A DNA stretch of 64,000 nucleotides from Clytia hemisphaerica (taxonomy: Eukaryota > Cnidaria > Hydrozoa > Leptothecata > Clytiidae), in assembly GCA_902728285.1 (NCBI GenBank), contig CACVBU010001185.1, positions 124,001-188,000 of the forward strand. The letters run 5' to 3'. A program made the translations under genes and the position numbers. Numbering within the stretch: position 1 is the stretch's first letter; each line of letters opens with the position of its first letter. Below are positions 1 to 12,930 of the stretch, in pieces. Under the pieces are notes generated by a model, which was not told where the DNA came from, searched no databases, and was given only the letters and a program-made list of their open reading frames with translations.

Positions 1-452
1 ACTCATATAGACATTACTCTTGTGGTTTTTGTCGAAAATTCATTGACCTACTTTCCCATCCTCCAACCATAAAATATTATGCAAAACATATTCAAACACA
101 AGAGAGAAAATACACAAATCATAAATATAACCTTTCAAAGCTGAAATAAGTCATAAAACTCAGAAAAGTATTAAAAATGGAAAAAAAACTTGATCTACTG
201 AGAAAACACCAAAGCTTTAAAATCATTAAACTTTAGCTATTTTTATGAAATGTGTGTGTATGTTACTAAATATAAAGACACACAGAAGCCACAAATCAAA
301 ACCAATAGCTTGATATCTGATATTGTTTCATGCACAGGACACATTGACACATGCAGACACAGACAAGATCGTGTACCATTGCAAAATTCCAGCACAACTT
401 AAAAATCATACATTACAACTTAGCAATAAACAAATCAACAAATCACGTAGAA

Positions 453-498
453 TTAGGGTTAGGGTTAGGGTTAGGGTTAGGGTTAGGGTTAGGGTTAA
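453..498. repeat. Interstitial telomere-type repeat (TTAGGG)n
   Basis: About seven perfect tandem TTAGGG units lie downstream of the fourth Groucho exon, presumably inside its next intron. This is the canonical metazoan telomere repeat at an internal position. Confidence 0.97.
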
Positions 499-575
499 AA
501 CCTTTTTATTTCCAGCAATTTGTGTCCACGAATAAAAAAAGGCAATTTGTATCCAGAGAAAGAAAGTTGTAATAC

Positions 576-3219
576 CTGTTTATGCATCTCAACATTGAGG
601 CCATATGACATTTCATAGTACTAGAAAAAAGAATTGTTGAAATTGATTCTAAATAAAACTATCCAGAAATCAAGGAGCATGCATGAAATCTTTTTACATT
701 TGTGAACTTTAGGGTGGGTGTTAAGGTCTTAAAATGCTAAGCTATTGCATAGCAAAAAATAGTTAAATTCAGCCCTAAACGTGTTGATTTTTCTAATTTC
801 CAAATAAACATTCATTGATTGAGGTCAAATATATATTATTGTCTCATACTAAGCTTTGGGGGAGTTTTTTAGTTGATTTTAATTACTTTGTGCAGCATCA
901 TAATGTAAATAATGGTGCATTTGATGAACTTTTTAATAAAGTGTAAGATACTTGGTGTCATTGGGTAAATATTAATCTTGTTTTTCTTGATTATATTGCT
1001 TTGTTTATACAATGGCATCACTTCTCAAGAGAGGGTGGGAAGAGAGTTTGAAGTAATAAAAGTGTGACAAAAAAGAGATGTTTCTTGTCAAAGAGATCTC
1101 GAATGACTATCAAAGCCAATTTTGTTGTCAGCCTTTTTTTTCTAAATTGTTTTCAAATATTGCTTGAGACAATACAAATCTTTCAAATCCCTACTCGTTT
1201 CAATAATGCAATAATACACGAAATGAAATATGTGACATAAGTGATTGGATCATGGATGAGAAAAAGTAATTTAAAGGGGATGCCAGCATTCCTGTGTTAA
1301 CAATTCAGTGAAAGAGATTACAAAAAAACACGTGTCGATTGGCAAGGGATAGATCATCAAAGGGATGAAAATATAGCTAATTTGTTGATGATAGGATGAT
1401 CACAAAAAAGTCACACAAGGCTGAGAAACCTCTATTACACTTCAGTTCCTTTTCACATTAAAATGTCATGTCAAGTTTATTACCATTTATCATATTATAA
1501 TCAGCAATAGCCTTAATTTAATCACTTTGTTTTTTTACTTTCCTTTTTTATTCTTAACATAATGAGGCACAAACAAAAATAAGAAAACAAACAAATGGAA
1601 TTGGGTTGTTACCAACCATTACATAGGCTCGCTGCATGTCAGTCTTGTCTGATGCAAGCTTCTCAATTTCCAACTTTAAGCTACAAAAAAAGCACAAAAT
1701 ATAATATTAACATTGTGCAAATATTTAAAATTATTTCTCTAATATTTCTCAACTTGATATGTAACTTATATCATAAACTCAATACTCTACAAAATGTAAA
1801 GTTTTGAAAATATTGTAATTAATGATGGTGGCATTGCAAATAAAGTTTTTTTAGTCCATGAATTGAGAATGGAGAATATTCTAAAGAATCTGATGAAGTA
1901 ATTATTATGGGAAAAAGAGGGAAACATTTTAAATTCACAACTGTTGTTTAGTTAAAAAACTTTCAAGAGAAAAGAAGAAGGCAATGAAGTCTTTCTCAGA
2001 CAGGAAGAGAAAAGGGAATTACAACTTTCTATAACCTAACTTCAATATTGATTTAGCATGAGCAAACTTTGTTTTCACAATTCCTATGCCACTATTTACC
2101 TGTCATATAAATTTAAACAGGATTTTTTGAAAGCTTCTGAAAAGAGAAGCAATGTCAATATTAGGTTTACAACTTATCAACCACCAAGAGAAAAGCATCA
2201 CAACACAAAGAGAACTACTAAAGTAAACTTTCTATACTAATAACTCATAAAAAACTCTAGTTCAAAAGCCTTTTCTTTTCCACAAGGCAATGTGAAATTA
2301 AAATACATTACGTATAGAAGAGCCTATGAAAAATGATCAAGTGAAAAAAGAAAAATGTTTAATTTTTACAGAAAAATGTTTAATTTTTACAGAATTTGCT
2401 CCTTAAATATTTTTGAACTTAATGAAAATCATATTTGAAAACAATATTGTAAATCAATTGAAACCTAGAAATTTTCATATCGTGTCATTTGCTGCAAAAA
2501 ATAATGATAATTTTAAGATTTGAATATACCTGTGTGTTTGGGCTTGAAGATAGCTGACTTCTTCTTTTATGCGATCGCAAGCTTCTGTAACTGAGAATTT
2601 TGGATATGGTTGACCACTGGGTTGACTTGGAGTCTGAAAAACAGAACAAAAGCTCAAATATAATATGACTGAAATGAAACACGCTTTAGACCATCATAAC
2701 AAACATAAATTTTTCTGAAATATTTAGGTATATAATCAATGAACAAATAATGCAACACCGTTTTGTGACTTGAATATAATAATCATAGCTCCAAAAAAAT
2801 GTTATTAGTGGCCCCGCTAGCGGACCTTTAATTCACGCAATCACGCTTCCACGAAACTTCCAGCATAAATCAAGCAAACTCCACGTTTGGAGTAAAGAGG
2901 CCCCTCAGTGGACCTTCAATTCACGCAATTAAGAAAAAATTTTCCCAAATTCATGCATTCACACATTCAAAAAATGAATTTTCACGTTCACGCAACTTTT
3001 TTCCAATTCACGCATTTTTTTTTCAATTTTCACGCATTCACCCAAGTGAAAAACCCATTCACGCAATCACGCAGACAGCTGGGGGCCCATTAAAACAGCG
3101 AGAATAACAAAATTATAAATATTGCTTGAGTTGGGCTAGTGTTTTTTAGTTATATAACATGACATCACCATTAATTAGGAGATGTATTAGATCCTCACCT
3201 TTTGTCTTTCGTCTCCCAT
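576..3219 (-). CDS. gro: Groucho/TLE transcriptional co-repressor, 5' coding exons 1-4 (partial gene)
   Basis: Groucho/TLE proteins are nuclear co-repressors recruited by Hes, Runx, TCF and other factors; the N-terminal Q domain is a coiled coil that tetramerises. Four minus-strand exons join in frame: 3199-3219 (MGDERQK), 2530-2633, 1617-1680 and 576-620. The joined product contains PYPKFSVTEACDRIKEEV, then LKLEIEKLASDKTDMQRAYV, then YYEMSYGLNVEMHKQ, which follows the TLE order PFKFT..DRIKEE..LQAQ..LKLE.EKLAS.KT.MQR.YVM/YYEMSYGLN.EMHKQ. All acceptors are AG with pyrimidine tracts and the donors are GTGAGG, GTATAT, GTTGGT and GTATTA; phases agree. The start is the ATG that leaves exon 1 in the frame of exon 2. 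A slightly upstream ATG exists in another frame. The remainder of the Q domain and the WD40 repeats must lie left of base 1. The N-terminus is short and the helix is more diverged than in bilaterians. Identity is confident; the exact start is less so. Confidence 0.9.
2350..2393. repeat. Two-copy 21-22 bp tandem repeat
   Basis: The unit GAAAAATGTTTAATTTTTACA occurs twice head-to-tail between Groucho exons 2 and 3. It is simple sequence and no function is visible. Confidence 0.7.
2807..3090. repeat. Low-complexity repeat element rich in TTCACGCA, in Groucho intron 1
   Basis: The segment has GGCCCC-type ends: GTGGCCCCGCTAGCGGACC on the left and GGGGGCCC on the right. An internal near-copy of the left end, AGGCCCCTCAGTGGACC, lies at about 2899. 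Between them are many copies of TTCACGCA or ATTCACGC. It looks like a degenerate mobile or satellite-like insertion in the first intron. The family is not recognised. Confidence 0.5.
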
Positions 3220-3664
3220 GTTCCATTTTCCGAAGTTCTATAAAAATTCAATTCAAAAAATAGTTTGAGAGGTAACTCTACTTCATCCTAATTAAGATTT
3301 TTGGCAGGATAACGAAAATTGCCCAAATTTGTTCATCGTACAAAAATAGTGAAAAGTAGACTGAATCAGGCTTTTTTCTCTGCTTGCTTAAGCTAAGAAG
3401 TTTCAATTCGTGATTCTGTCAATTTTTTTGAACAATTTGATCAAGTCAAGATTTTAAACATGGTGCATGACTTGGGCTGTTTTTCACTATTTTTACTTGA
3501 TGGGCAAATTTTGGCGCGTTGTGCGATGGTGCGGATGAGAGCTAAAATTTGGTATGGTTGAGAGTGCAGCTTAGAGCTTCGTACTTTGTGGAAATTGGAT
3601 ATCAAAATATTCAGAATTGCCATAAGATACTCAAATCTTACATTTTAATCAGTGTTAAATTCAA

Positions 3665-3815
3665 AGTAGAAATTTTTTTTGAAGCTTTCAAAAATGTTCT
3701 TATTTTCACCATTTTGTGAGTATTTTTATCCATTTTAGAGTCCGTGAAGCCTTAAAGTATTCTTAAGTTGTCCTTAACATTTTGGCCATCGAAGCCTTGT
3801 GAGCCTTATGTGTAG
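3665..3815 (+). repeat. TTCTTATAA-family repeat, degenerate copy 1
   Basis: This carries the family core: TGAAGC...AAAAATGTTCTTATTTTCACCATTTTG, then CCATTTT, GCCTTAAAGTATTCTTAA and TTTTGGCCATCGAAGCC. The ends are eroded relative to the copies at 9246 and 14162. Confidence 0.65.
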
Positions 3816-6349
3816 ATTACTGTGAAAGGTCCTAAATCCATGAAAGCTTTAAAGACGACAAGCACAACTGACGATGGAAAAAATAAAACAAATCTCAAAA
3901 AACTTAAGGCGCTTCCTAAGTCAAGGAGTAATTTTTCTCTGTTAGATACAATATCCTAGAGTTTGATTTTTCTGTTGTCAACAACCTTAAAAAAATAGAT
4001 ATTTTGGCATGTTGGCAAAATTAAAGCTTCTTACAGCATGTCTTCCTTGAGGATACATAGTGTGGCCGTTCTGGTACATCAAATAATTTTTATATTAAAT
4101 ATTTTTAAATCCTAAAAAATAAAAACAACACCAGATATAACCCTGTAAGAAAATAAAAGCTTTTAAGTTAAGTTCTGAACTTGAGCATCCCAACTTTCCC
4201 CTGATGTTTCTTCATGTCAAAAAGATAAAGTGAAATGATACTTTGCTAACGTACTAGGAAGAAAGGGTGCAAAGCCATCAAATAAGTATAAAATGTTTTA
4301 ATTCCTCCAAGAAAGAAGGAGTCGTCCATATTTACAGATTAAAAATTCTAAACCAAACGTTCATCAACAAGCAAAAATCCCATGTTTTTGAGATTCCTCC
4401 CTTTACCATTTTGAAATTTTAGCAAAATAAATACAGACTGACAAACCTTCTCACTCAAGAAAATCACAAAATTATAGCATAAACAGAAGCTGTATATTTG
4501 GACTATACAGTATTTTTACTTCTCACAACTTTCGACACACACAACACACACACAGCCTTCCCTTTCGAATCAAACCTATTATGAAGCAAAGTTATATTCA
4601 CAAACCACTTTCAATGTCGGCACGCGGTTCGTGTAGAACTTTCAACTAATTCATATTTGTTTTTGACCAAATATGGTCATTGTTTATGGAGATTACTATT
4701 TTAGAACCAATCCGTAAATCGTATAAGCGAAAATATTTTCTACCCCACGTGAAAAAAAAATCGAAAATTTTAATAAGCCAATGAGATTCCGAGAACCACA
4801 CGTTGGAAAAGAGATTTTAATAAAAATGTTTATTAACAAAGCCGATATTAAACAAAATACTTTCTATATGTCAATTTTCATAGTAGGGCTATAGAAGAAT
4901 TTTTTATTAGTTTATTTAGAATAAAAAGATCTAAGAATAATGCTTTGATCCTTTTATAAGTTGGTGTTTTTTATTGAAAGTTGTCAAAGAAAAATACCCA
5001 CGACCCGCCGAGCAAGGCCGACTACATTTCGAATGAACGCGTCTCATAGTGACGTAATGCAATAAAAAGTAGAAAATAGTAGGAGATTTCTCCTCCTTGC
5101 TTATACAATTTTGAAGTGAAACTTTCCAAACACATTTAAAACCAATTTGGGCGCCGAAAAATTCTTTCCCTCACTTTAATTAATTGACTTTTGTCTATTT
5201 CTTACTACTTTGCCCCTTATAATTGCTTGATATTTAGTAATTCGAGGCTCAGCAGTGTTCTTATAAAAAAGTGTATCCGGAGCCAAAGTTCGAAAATCGA
5301 TCCTTAGAGAGAGCAAACGATTTTGTCACCCATAAAGAGAATATTTTATTTGAGGTAGTCGATTTTTAGGTTTTCGTGATTTTGGAAACCTTCAAGAGAC
5401 TCAATTTCTTTTTAATGATTCTTGTACCCCTTTGAGTCTTTGAGGGACTTTCGAGGGTGTAAAAAGCGACCTTTGTGGCTCGCACATACCCAGCACCCAT
5501 CTTGCCAAAGTATCCCCCCAGGGTACATATGTAGAAATTACCCGGAAATTCCTAGAAATTATGACACCTATCTTGAAAATGAAAATGAAAAAAATCAAGA
5601 TTTTTCCTACTGATTTGAAAATCATGAAATTGAATCTTTAAGAATATTTGAACCTTGCTTATTCAGATTTTTCGTATCTGTCTTGGATAAAAATTTACAG
5701 CACTGAAGTTTTTCACTTTTGCTGTATCATTTTTGGCCGTTCTAGACCTACTTCAAAGGGCTGAAAACTTGGGGCCTTATTTCCTGTAGTCTTATAACCA
5801 GGTCCAACTTCAAGGTCGGTCCCTAACGAACTAAAAATCTGTCGAAATTGTTTTTACTAATTTTACACGAAATGGCTTCCCTAACCCTAAGATCAGTCAT
5901 GTTGTGATTTAATTCGGGATACAATTTAAGACTTGAAGCTATACTACAAGTCTATCAGAACAAAATTATCGAGGAAGGTTGTTGTTTTTTAAAACATTGA
6001 TAAGTCTTTCTTACTACATAACAAATTAAAGTGAGAGAATTAATTACAACCTTTTGACAACCCTAAACTCATTTGAAAAGATCTTACAGAGAGAATGGTC
6101 GAACTCTTAATCCTTAATAGTGAAGAAGCAGGATCAATTTTGATTTTATAATAACTGTTTTTCTGAAAATTAGAAAATGCAGGGTTTGTGGGGCTGATGC
6201 AAGAAAATACCCAATTGAAATTATATTATGTCGAAGGCTTTTGGATACTTCCAGGGTAATTTTGCTGTGCAGATGTTTCCATTAAGAAACATTAAAAACA
6301 AGGTTGAGAGGACTGCTAGGTTAATGGGTTACACGCAGTTTTTTATGAG

Positions 6350-6582
6350 TACGTCAAAACTTTTCGAAAAGCTTTTTGGATTTTCTTAAACTTTTGAGTT
6401 TCAACAAGCCTAAAGTATTCTTAAAACATTTTGTGACATTTGTTTTTGTGAGTTTTTTTGTGCAACTCTATAAGTAATTAGGTCTTTGAGAGTCCTCAAA
6501 GCCTTAAAATGTTCTTAAATTTAGGTCATCAAAGCCTTATGCTCTAATATAGTATGTTCTTATAAAAAAACAAAAACGTGTA
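6350..6582 (+). repeat. TTCTTATAA-family repeat, copy 2
   Basis: It shares GAGTTTCAACAAGCCTAAA, GCCTTAAAATGTTCTTAA and the right end TATGTTCTTATAAAAAA with the other copies. A following AAAACGTG matches the terminal ACACGTTTT motif. Confidence 0.7.
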
Positions 6583-7618
6583 TTATATTTTGACGGCTTC
6601 AAATATTTGGTGTTAAGTGAATGGCGACCTGCAAATTCACCATAAGGATTTCAGAACTGACCATTCAAGTCCTATTCCACTAGTTTACATTTGTTTACAC
6701 AAAAATAACTAACCCGTTGTTAAAAATCATAATTTGTTTGGATTAAACATAAAAACAACAACAACATAATCAATGAAATCTTTAAACCCTAAAAAAATTA
6801 AAACATCAAAAATAACATAGTAGGAAATAAAGGGTTTTCACGTGCTCCAGTATTAATGTAAGAGTGTCAATATGATCAAATTGTAAAGCCCTTTATATTT
6901 CCAAATTTATGTCAACTTTGTTTACAACCTTGGTTTTTAAGGTCTTAATGAGTCCTTGAATGTTCTAACCCATCAAAATGACATTACTCTGCAACTTTTC
7001 AGATTTTCAAATATTCAACTATTTTATTATTTCAAATGCATGCCCTTGCCCCTACAAAGAAAAAAGGCCAATCTCTAGTTTTTATTCGGGCGGGGTCAAA
7101 AAACAGGGCGGCAGGGGTTGCGGCGCCTTAGACCCAGACCTACCGGTACAGGACCGAAAATCTCGAGCGATCTCATATGGTGTCATTGGCACTTAATGGG
7201 TTAAAGTATTTAAAATTCACTGAATTCACGAAATCTTCTGGCTTGGCGTTAATGTTTTTGTCAAAAGGTCATTTCTCAAATTATAATTTCAAAAGCAGGA
7301 AAAGTTGTTAGTATATTCCCTAAGAAAAAAATATAATAAAGAAAAAAAATAGTTGCCGACTAAATTTATTTTTCCATAACAAGGTAATAATTTTTGGTTA
7401 TAAACAAAACCCCAAAAGGTGAAATTTTACGAAGGTAGGGAAATCGAAGATTCACTTAGCGGAAATTATTTTCCCTGTGTGAATTTCCGAAAAACCCACA
7501 TAAATTTCCACATAGGGATTTATAAATTCCCACGACGTAAACTGAATAAAAAAAGAAATCCTGTATTTTAAAAGCGACAAGTCCATGTTTTTAAATTAAG
7601 ATAATGTGACAGAAAAAT

Positions 7619-7656
7619 TCCCTAAGTTGGGAAAAATTCCCTAAGTTGGGAAAAAT
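7619..7656. repeat. Short tandem repeat of TCCCTAAGTTGGGAAAAAT
   Basis: Two direct copies of a 19-bp unit lie in an AT-rich tract. No function is visible. Confidence 0.6.
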
Positions 7657-8605
7657 TCACTCACATAGAGCAACGTGAGATAATAAAGTCGACATCAAAT
7701 CTCCCTGGAACAAAAAGTCATTTTAAGGTGCCCAATGTTGACATCACAGAAAACTTCGATTGCTCCACGAACGACGAGATTGATCCAATAAACGAACACG
7801 AGACGATACGATTAACTCGATCCTAATTCGATTCGATAAAATCACCACTGAAACACCCGTATGAAATCAACGCCCCAGAGGCGCATTTTAAAGGAAGGGC
7901 GTCAAAAATAACAATAAACGGTTTTGATAGTGTAAAGGACAAACGATTCCAAAAAGGTTGTGGTAGATGGAAAATAGTACTGGAATGAGGTTCAAGATGA
8001 AGAGTAATTCTTGCTCCTTTTTCTCATTCAGTCTTGAAACACACAATCCTATCCCTGATAAGGATAAACCATGCTGTCAAACAGAAGAGAATCCAGTACC
8101 TGATTGTCCATTTGAGGGATGGTAATAAGATATTTTTTAATGCAATGCTATTGGTTGGTCGGCAATGAGCGCATGCGTACAACATACACCAATACTACTA
8201 CAGCTCCTCAACAGATTTTTTTTTGCATTTCTTTTTTTTTGTTGAATATTTTCCAAATTTCCGTTAATTTTAAAATTCTTCTTATTCACTTCTCCTTCTT
8301 TATTCTTTCTTCTTCTTCTTCAATTTTTTTTTAATTCTTCTCATCATTAATTGTGTGTTCAACAAATTTAGCACAATCTTTTTTTTTACAACATTCCATT
8401 TTCTTTCAACAATAGTTGTCAACAACATCTCGTACAAGAGATTTCTTCAAATGTATGATACTTCAAGCTTTCTTCGCTTATCTCCTCTCCCGGTTTCTCA
8501 CGGTGGCCCATTTCTCGTCGTCCACCTTTAAAAGAAATAAAATAAAAAATACTTGTTAGAAAAATATAATTTCGTTATACTGTAGCAAGTTCGACTATGT
8601 ATCAT

Positions 8606-8674
8606 TAGGCTGCGCACATCCTCGGAATTTATTTTGATATATCAAATCATATCAGAGGGGATGCGTGCAGCCTA
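8606..8674. repeat. Small inverted-repeat element (AGGCTGCGC ends)
   Basis: The left arm TTAGGCTGCGCACATCCTC and the right arm GGGGATGCGTGCAGCCTA are inverted and imperfect, about 70 bp in total. It is a MITE-like foldback. Confidence 0.5.
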
Positions 8675-9245
8675 GACTATATCATATAATATCAGTGAAA
8701 TTGGATAGCTTGGGAATTTGACTTTTAAAATGATTCGAATAACCCAATACGGTATAAAGCATTCGGATATGTAGGATTCGGAGCCACTCATTTCCTGCAT
8801 AAGTTGCGCGTCCCTCGTGGTTTGGAAGTATCATTTACTCCCACCAGAATTTGAAAAAATACGTAAAACGCGAAACAAAGAAAGTACTAGGATCCAATTA
8901 GTCTGAGTCACAGACCTCTACAAAACCCTAGATACTATAAGGAGCACGAATCCGTTAGTGGATGCCAGCAGCCTAGGATCCAATCTGTCAAACGAAAAGC
9001 GGCACAAATTTTACGGCTTCAATCTTTCTTGGGAAAGGTTCGCCTCTAGCCTTCGGCTTGAAAATCATTGGAATAACCTCAAATCTGTACATTTTTTTGA
9101 CAATTGAAGCTTTTTAGAGTCCGTTCGCTTTAAGTGTGCACTCTTTGTTCGCTCACGTGGATAATGTCAGCGTAATTAGACATTGTTTAGGCTCTCGTTT
9201 AATTCAATTGGGGTTTCACAACAAGTTCACAACAAGAAAGTACAC

Positions 9246-9490
9246 GTTTTCTTATAAGTACAAAATATAGAACATAAGGCTTCGGTGGCCAAAACTTTAA
9301 GAACAAGTTAACAACATTATAAGGCTTTGTAGACTTTAAAACACCCGATTTCTTAGGAAAATGGACAAAAATGTTCAAAAAGTGGCGAAAATAAGAACAT
9401 CTTAAAAACGTTTTTAGGCTTAAAACTCAAAAAGTTAAGAACATCCGAAGGCTTCAAAATTTTTGGATATTCTTATAAAAAACGTGTAAA
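9246..9490 (-). repeat. TTCTTATAA-family repeat, well-preserved copy 3
   Basis: The copy is in reverse orientation to copies 2 and 5. Ends are inverted: CACGTTTTCTTATAAG on the left and CTTATAAAAAACGTG on the right. The interior carries several AAGAACAT words and AGGCTTAAAACTCAAAAAGT. The inverted ends and about 245 bp length suggest a non-autonomous DNA element; the superfamily is unknown. Confidence 0.75.
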
Positions 9491-9991
9491 ATATTCCTAA
9501 AGACTTAGAGTTCGGACAGACCCGTTAGCTAGTAGCAAGTCATAAGCACTGCTAGACAAAGCTAAATGAAAATTAAATTCTCACAGAAGGGAATCATAAT
9601 CTATAAACGCTAAAACCACAAGAAGTTAAAATGAGATAAAAAAGTTATTTTGCTTATCGAAATTGAAAACAAACCACTAAAAGATAAAATAAAGACGAGA
9701 TAGGGAGCAAAATAACGGTGAAGAAAGGAAATAGCTTCCCACACAAAACGATGATTTTAATGAGATTGTATAAAATAGTTTCACAATGACAAATTTTGGT
9801 TGGATGTCATATTCGTGAATGAGATGTAAGAGAACAAAATAACACGCTACTTTAAAATGAGTGACCGCTATTCAATCGTGGAACAAGATGACCGATATTG
9901 AAATGAACTATATGGTCTTTTTATAATTTTTTTTTGCAGAGAACATTTAAAGTTTAGAAAGTGGATACCGATCGAGAGGGGGTGACACTTA

Positions 9992-10246
9992 GACCATGTT
10001 CAGACGTTACGGTTCCGTTCCGAAATGGTTCCGAAACAAGTGTGAACGTCAAAATTGGAAAAGTCAAAAAAGAAGACGTTACAAATACAAAGCAGATCGA
10101 AACGGTTTCGCTCCACTATTTTTATCGGAACGGAACTGCTCCGTTTTCTTGCTCCGAAACGTTCCGAAACCAATATGAGCACTCTCGATCCGTAACGGAA
10201 ACCATACCGGAGCGATACGAAACCGTCACGTGTGAACATGGTCTTA
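9992..10246 (+). mobile_element. MITE, GACCATGTTCA family, full-length copy
   Basis: Inverted ends are GACCATGTTCAGACG and CGTGTGAACATGGTC. The interior is rich in GTTCCGAAAC and CGTTCCG inverted words, so the element can fold on itself. A shortened copy lies in an SMG5 intron at 29155. Apparent ORFs over it on both strands are repeat artefacts. Confidence 0.75.
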
Positions 10247-10344
10247 GCTGACGTTCTTTTAATTGTTTTATGGGGGTCACATCTAACCAACTCAGTTACC
10301 TACGAACTAAACGGAACAAAAAGCCGCCGGTAGTAAAGGATATA

Positions 10345-10715
10345 CCTTATCGGCCCTTTTTACGCCGGCCCTATTTTAACGCCGGCCCCTTTTACGCCGG
10401 TCCTTATTCCGCCACAGCCTAATTTTAGGCATACGCCAATTAGGGCCGTAAATAGCTTGTAAAAATCACTATTCAGGCTTCAAAACAGTAAGTATTAACT
10501 AAAATTTACAATAAAATTTCATCTTTCAGTATTAAACTGTCGAAAATTCCATTGGAAATCATCGATTTTCGTCCTTTAAGCATGCCTAAAATCATTTAAA
10601 TTGAGGAAAAATGTTAAAAAATCAACGCCGCTTTTAGGTCAAAATTTTGGTCCTTTTCACACCGGCCCTTATTACGCCACGAGCCCAAAAATAACGCCAG
10701 TAAGGGCCGATAAGG
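10345..10715. mobile_element. TA-flanked MITE with CCTTATCGG ends
   Basis: Terminal inverted repeats are CCTTATCGGCCCTT and AAGGGCCGATAAGG, flanked by TA on both sides as in Tc1/mariner-type insertions. The interior is rich in ACGCCGGCCC words. It is one of several elements in this window sharing the CCTTATCGG terminus. Confidence 0.7.
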
Positions 10716-11103
10716 TATCTATATGCAAAACGAATCTGTTAGTGGCTGGTAGCATCCAAAACAGAACAAGGAACTTCTTCGAATCGAACAGATTAAGCCC
10801 AGCCCTATTTCGCAGGCGTCTTAAACCCCGATTGGTGTTTCCGTTAAAAAGACGACACGAGGTCCGTAAATTGTAAGAGTGTAAGCACTTAAGCGCATAT
10901 GACACGAACGTTTTTTTTTCACATATTTTCAACAATCAAAAGAAGAGAGAAAACCACGAGAAAGAGAAGTTCAGTTTCCTGTATTTTATTGAATGTTGAA
11001 AGACCACAAAAACCACAACAAAATATGTCAGTCAGTCAGTGGATCAGTCAACTAGAGAAAAGTGTAAAAGTCTATCGAGAAATGTCACTGCTTGAGTAGA
11101 TAG

Positions 11104-11411
11104 GAGTCGTTTATGACCCGTGTAATACAGTAATATGACTGTTATACGATAATACGATAATCGTAACAGGATAATATCAGTTTGTATAAAACTATATTTT
11201 GAGTAAACATGAGTCGTTTATAATCCGTGTAATACAGTAATATGACTGTTATACGATAATACGATAATTGTAACGGGATAATATAAGTTTGTATAAAACT
11301 GTAATTTGAGTAGTCAGGAGTTGTTTATAATCCGTGTAATACAGTAATATGACTGTTATACGATAATACGATAATTGTAACGTGATAATATCAGTCTGTA
11401 TAAAACTACAA
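11104..11411 (+). repeat. Three-copy tandem repeat, 107-bp unit
   Basis: Units start at 11104, 11211 and 11318 with GAGTCGTTTATGACCCG or variants and include CCGTGTAATACAGTAATATG and TATACGATAATACGATAAT. The copies differ by a few substitutions. It is a small satellite-like array with internal inverted words. Confidence 0.85.
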
Positions 11412-12477
11412 TTTGCCCCGCTTTATCTGTTATTAGTCGTCTAGTATGCTAGAGTACTGCTCAAAGGACGGAAATTCATACATGATAGTTTTTGATTTGT
11501 GCAGAGATGAGCCATTGTTCTCCTTATAGACCAAAGAAACACAACTAATCGTAAGATTGAGAAACAGTACTCATAGATCTGGACTTTCATTCAATGGCTG
11601 ACGTCACTAAAGCTTTTTTTACTTCAGGAGTGAAAGAACTTAGTCAAAATCTAAGTTCGATAGACCAATAAACTCGTATTTGCATACGATCTGATGGTTG
11701 CTATACCGTTGTAAAAACTTGTATATTGAAGGACAAATTATGACAAGACTCATAAAGTGTGATCCTGACAATGTCGAGTAAAGGCTCATGGAGAAGAGAC
11801 TCGAGTAATTAGTAACAAAACAATACTGCGTGTAATATGATGAGATGGCACTGTCAGGAGTGGTTGTGGTGAAGGGTCACTATGACAACGACAGCAATAA
11901 AGTAAGGAAAGCTAGCATGTGGTTAACATAACCTGAGATTGGATTGACAATCGTTGGAAAGATAATTTCAAACGGTAAAGAAAGACGATTAAGAAATAGG
12001 ACTCTCAAATACTCGAGGATTTTTCATATGAAGATCCCGCACCGATTTGAAAGCAACACGGTACGTCTCAGGAGCGTGACACGACAAACGAGGTGCCACG
12101 TTAACCATAAAAAAAACAAAAAATAACAAGTCATCAGGTTTCAAAAAAGAGGGGAAGTTAATTCCTCAAGATAGTGATCTTCAAACCTAACTCACGTGTT
12201 TGTGTAAATGATTTATTAGAAAACAACGGACGAATAAGTTATAAAGAAAGAAAAACAGAAAATTTTCACCTTCTCGTTTAACTGAGGTCACACGCAAAGT
12301 TAAAAAACACGCAAAACCTTGCAAGCTTAACGTTGTAAGAACATATCAGATCAGAAGGTACTACTACCTCAAAGGTGAAAAATATGAGTAAATTACAAAA
12401 ACATAACAGGCTAGGCAAAGATGTATGACGATGTCTTAAACCAGTGTTGTTCTGTGATCTATTACATGTTTTTATAG

Positions 12478-12930
12478 AAACAAACTATATAAGAACATAG
12501 GGCTTCGATGACCAAAATATTGAGAACAAGTTAAGAACATTTTAAGGCTTTGCGAACTCTGAAAAACCCGATTCTTCAGAAATTACACAGTAAAAACTGT
12601 GAAATAGAAGAACATATTAAAGGTTTTGTTTTTACATAAGTGTTCCCGTTTCATATCAGACACATATTTCATATCGGGACAGTAAGCAAAAAATGTTTTT
12701 CTTTTCCTCTTTCCGACCAATCTTGCTTCACATCCGTGTCAATCCAATGCGAAAAAGCTTGTAAATTAAAAATGACGAGTAAGCAAACGATATCACTCTT
12801 ATTTAAAATCTAAACCTTAAAGAACATTCTTAGGCTTAAAACTCAAAAAGTTAAGAACATCTGAAAGCTTCAAAAATGTTGGATACATCTGAAAGCTTCA
12901 AAAATGTTGGATGTTCTTAAAAAAAGAACG
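12478..12930 (-). repeat. TTCTTATAA-family repeat, copy 4, interrupted
   Basis: The two halves, about 12485-12640 and 12815-12930, match the family but are separated by roughly 175 bp of other sequence. A short internal duplication (CATCTGAAAGCTTCAAAAAT twice) lies near 12865-12910. Confidence 0.65.

Noticed and set aside
8464-8520. Minus-strand GC-rich segment after a TTTTATTTCTTTTAAAG acceptor-like tract
   Set aside because: It could be an exon, even an upstream Groucho exon, but there is no donor or similarity to support it.
9961-10290. Overlapping 96-codon ORFs on both strands
   Set aside because: They lie on the palindromic GACCATGTTCA MITE; symmetry gives open frames on both strands.
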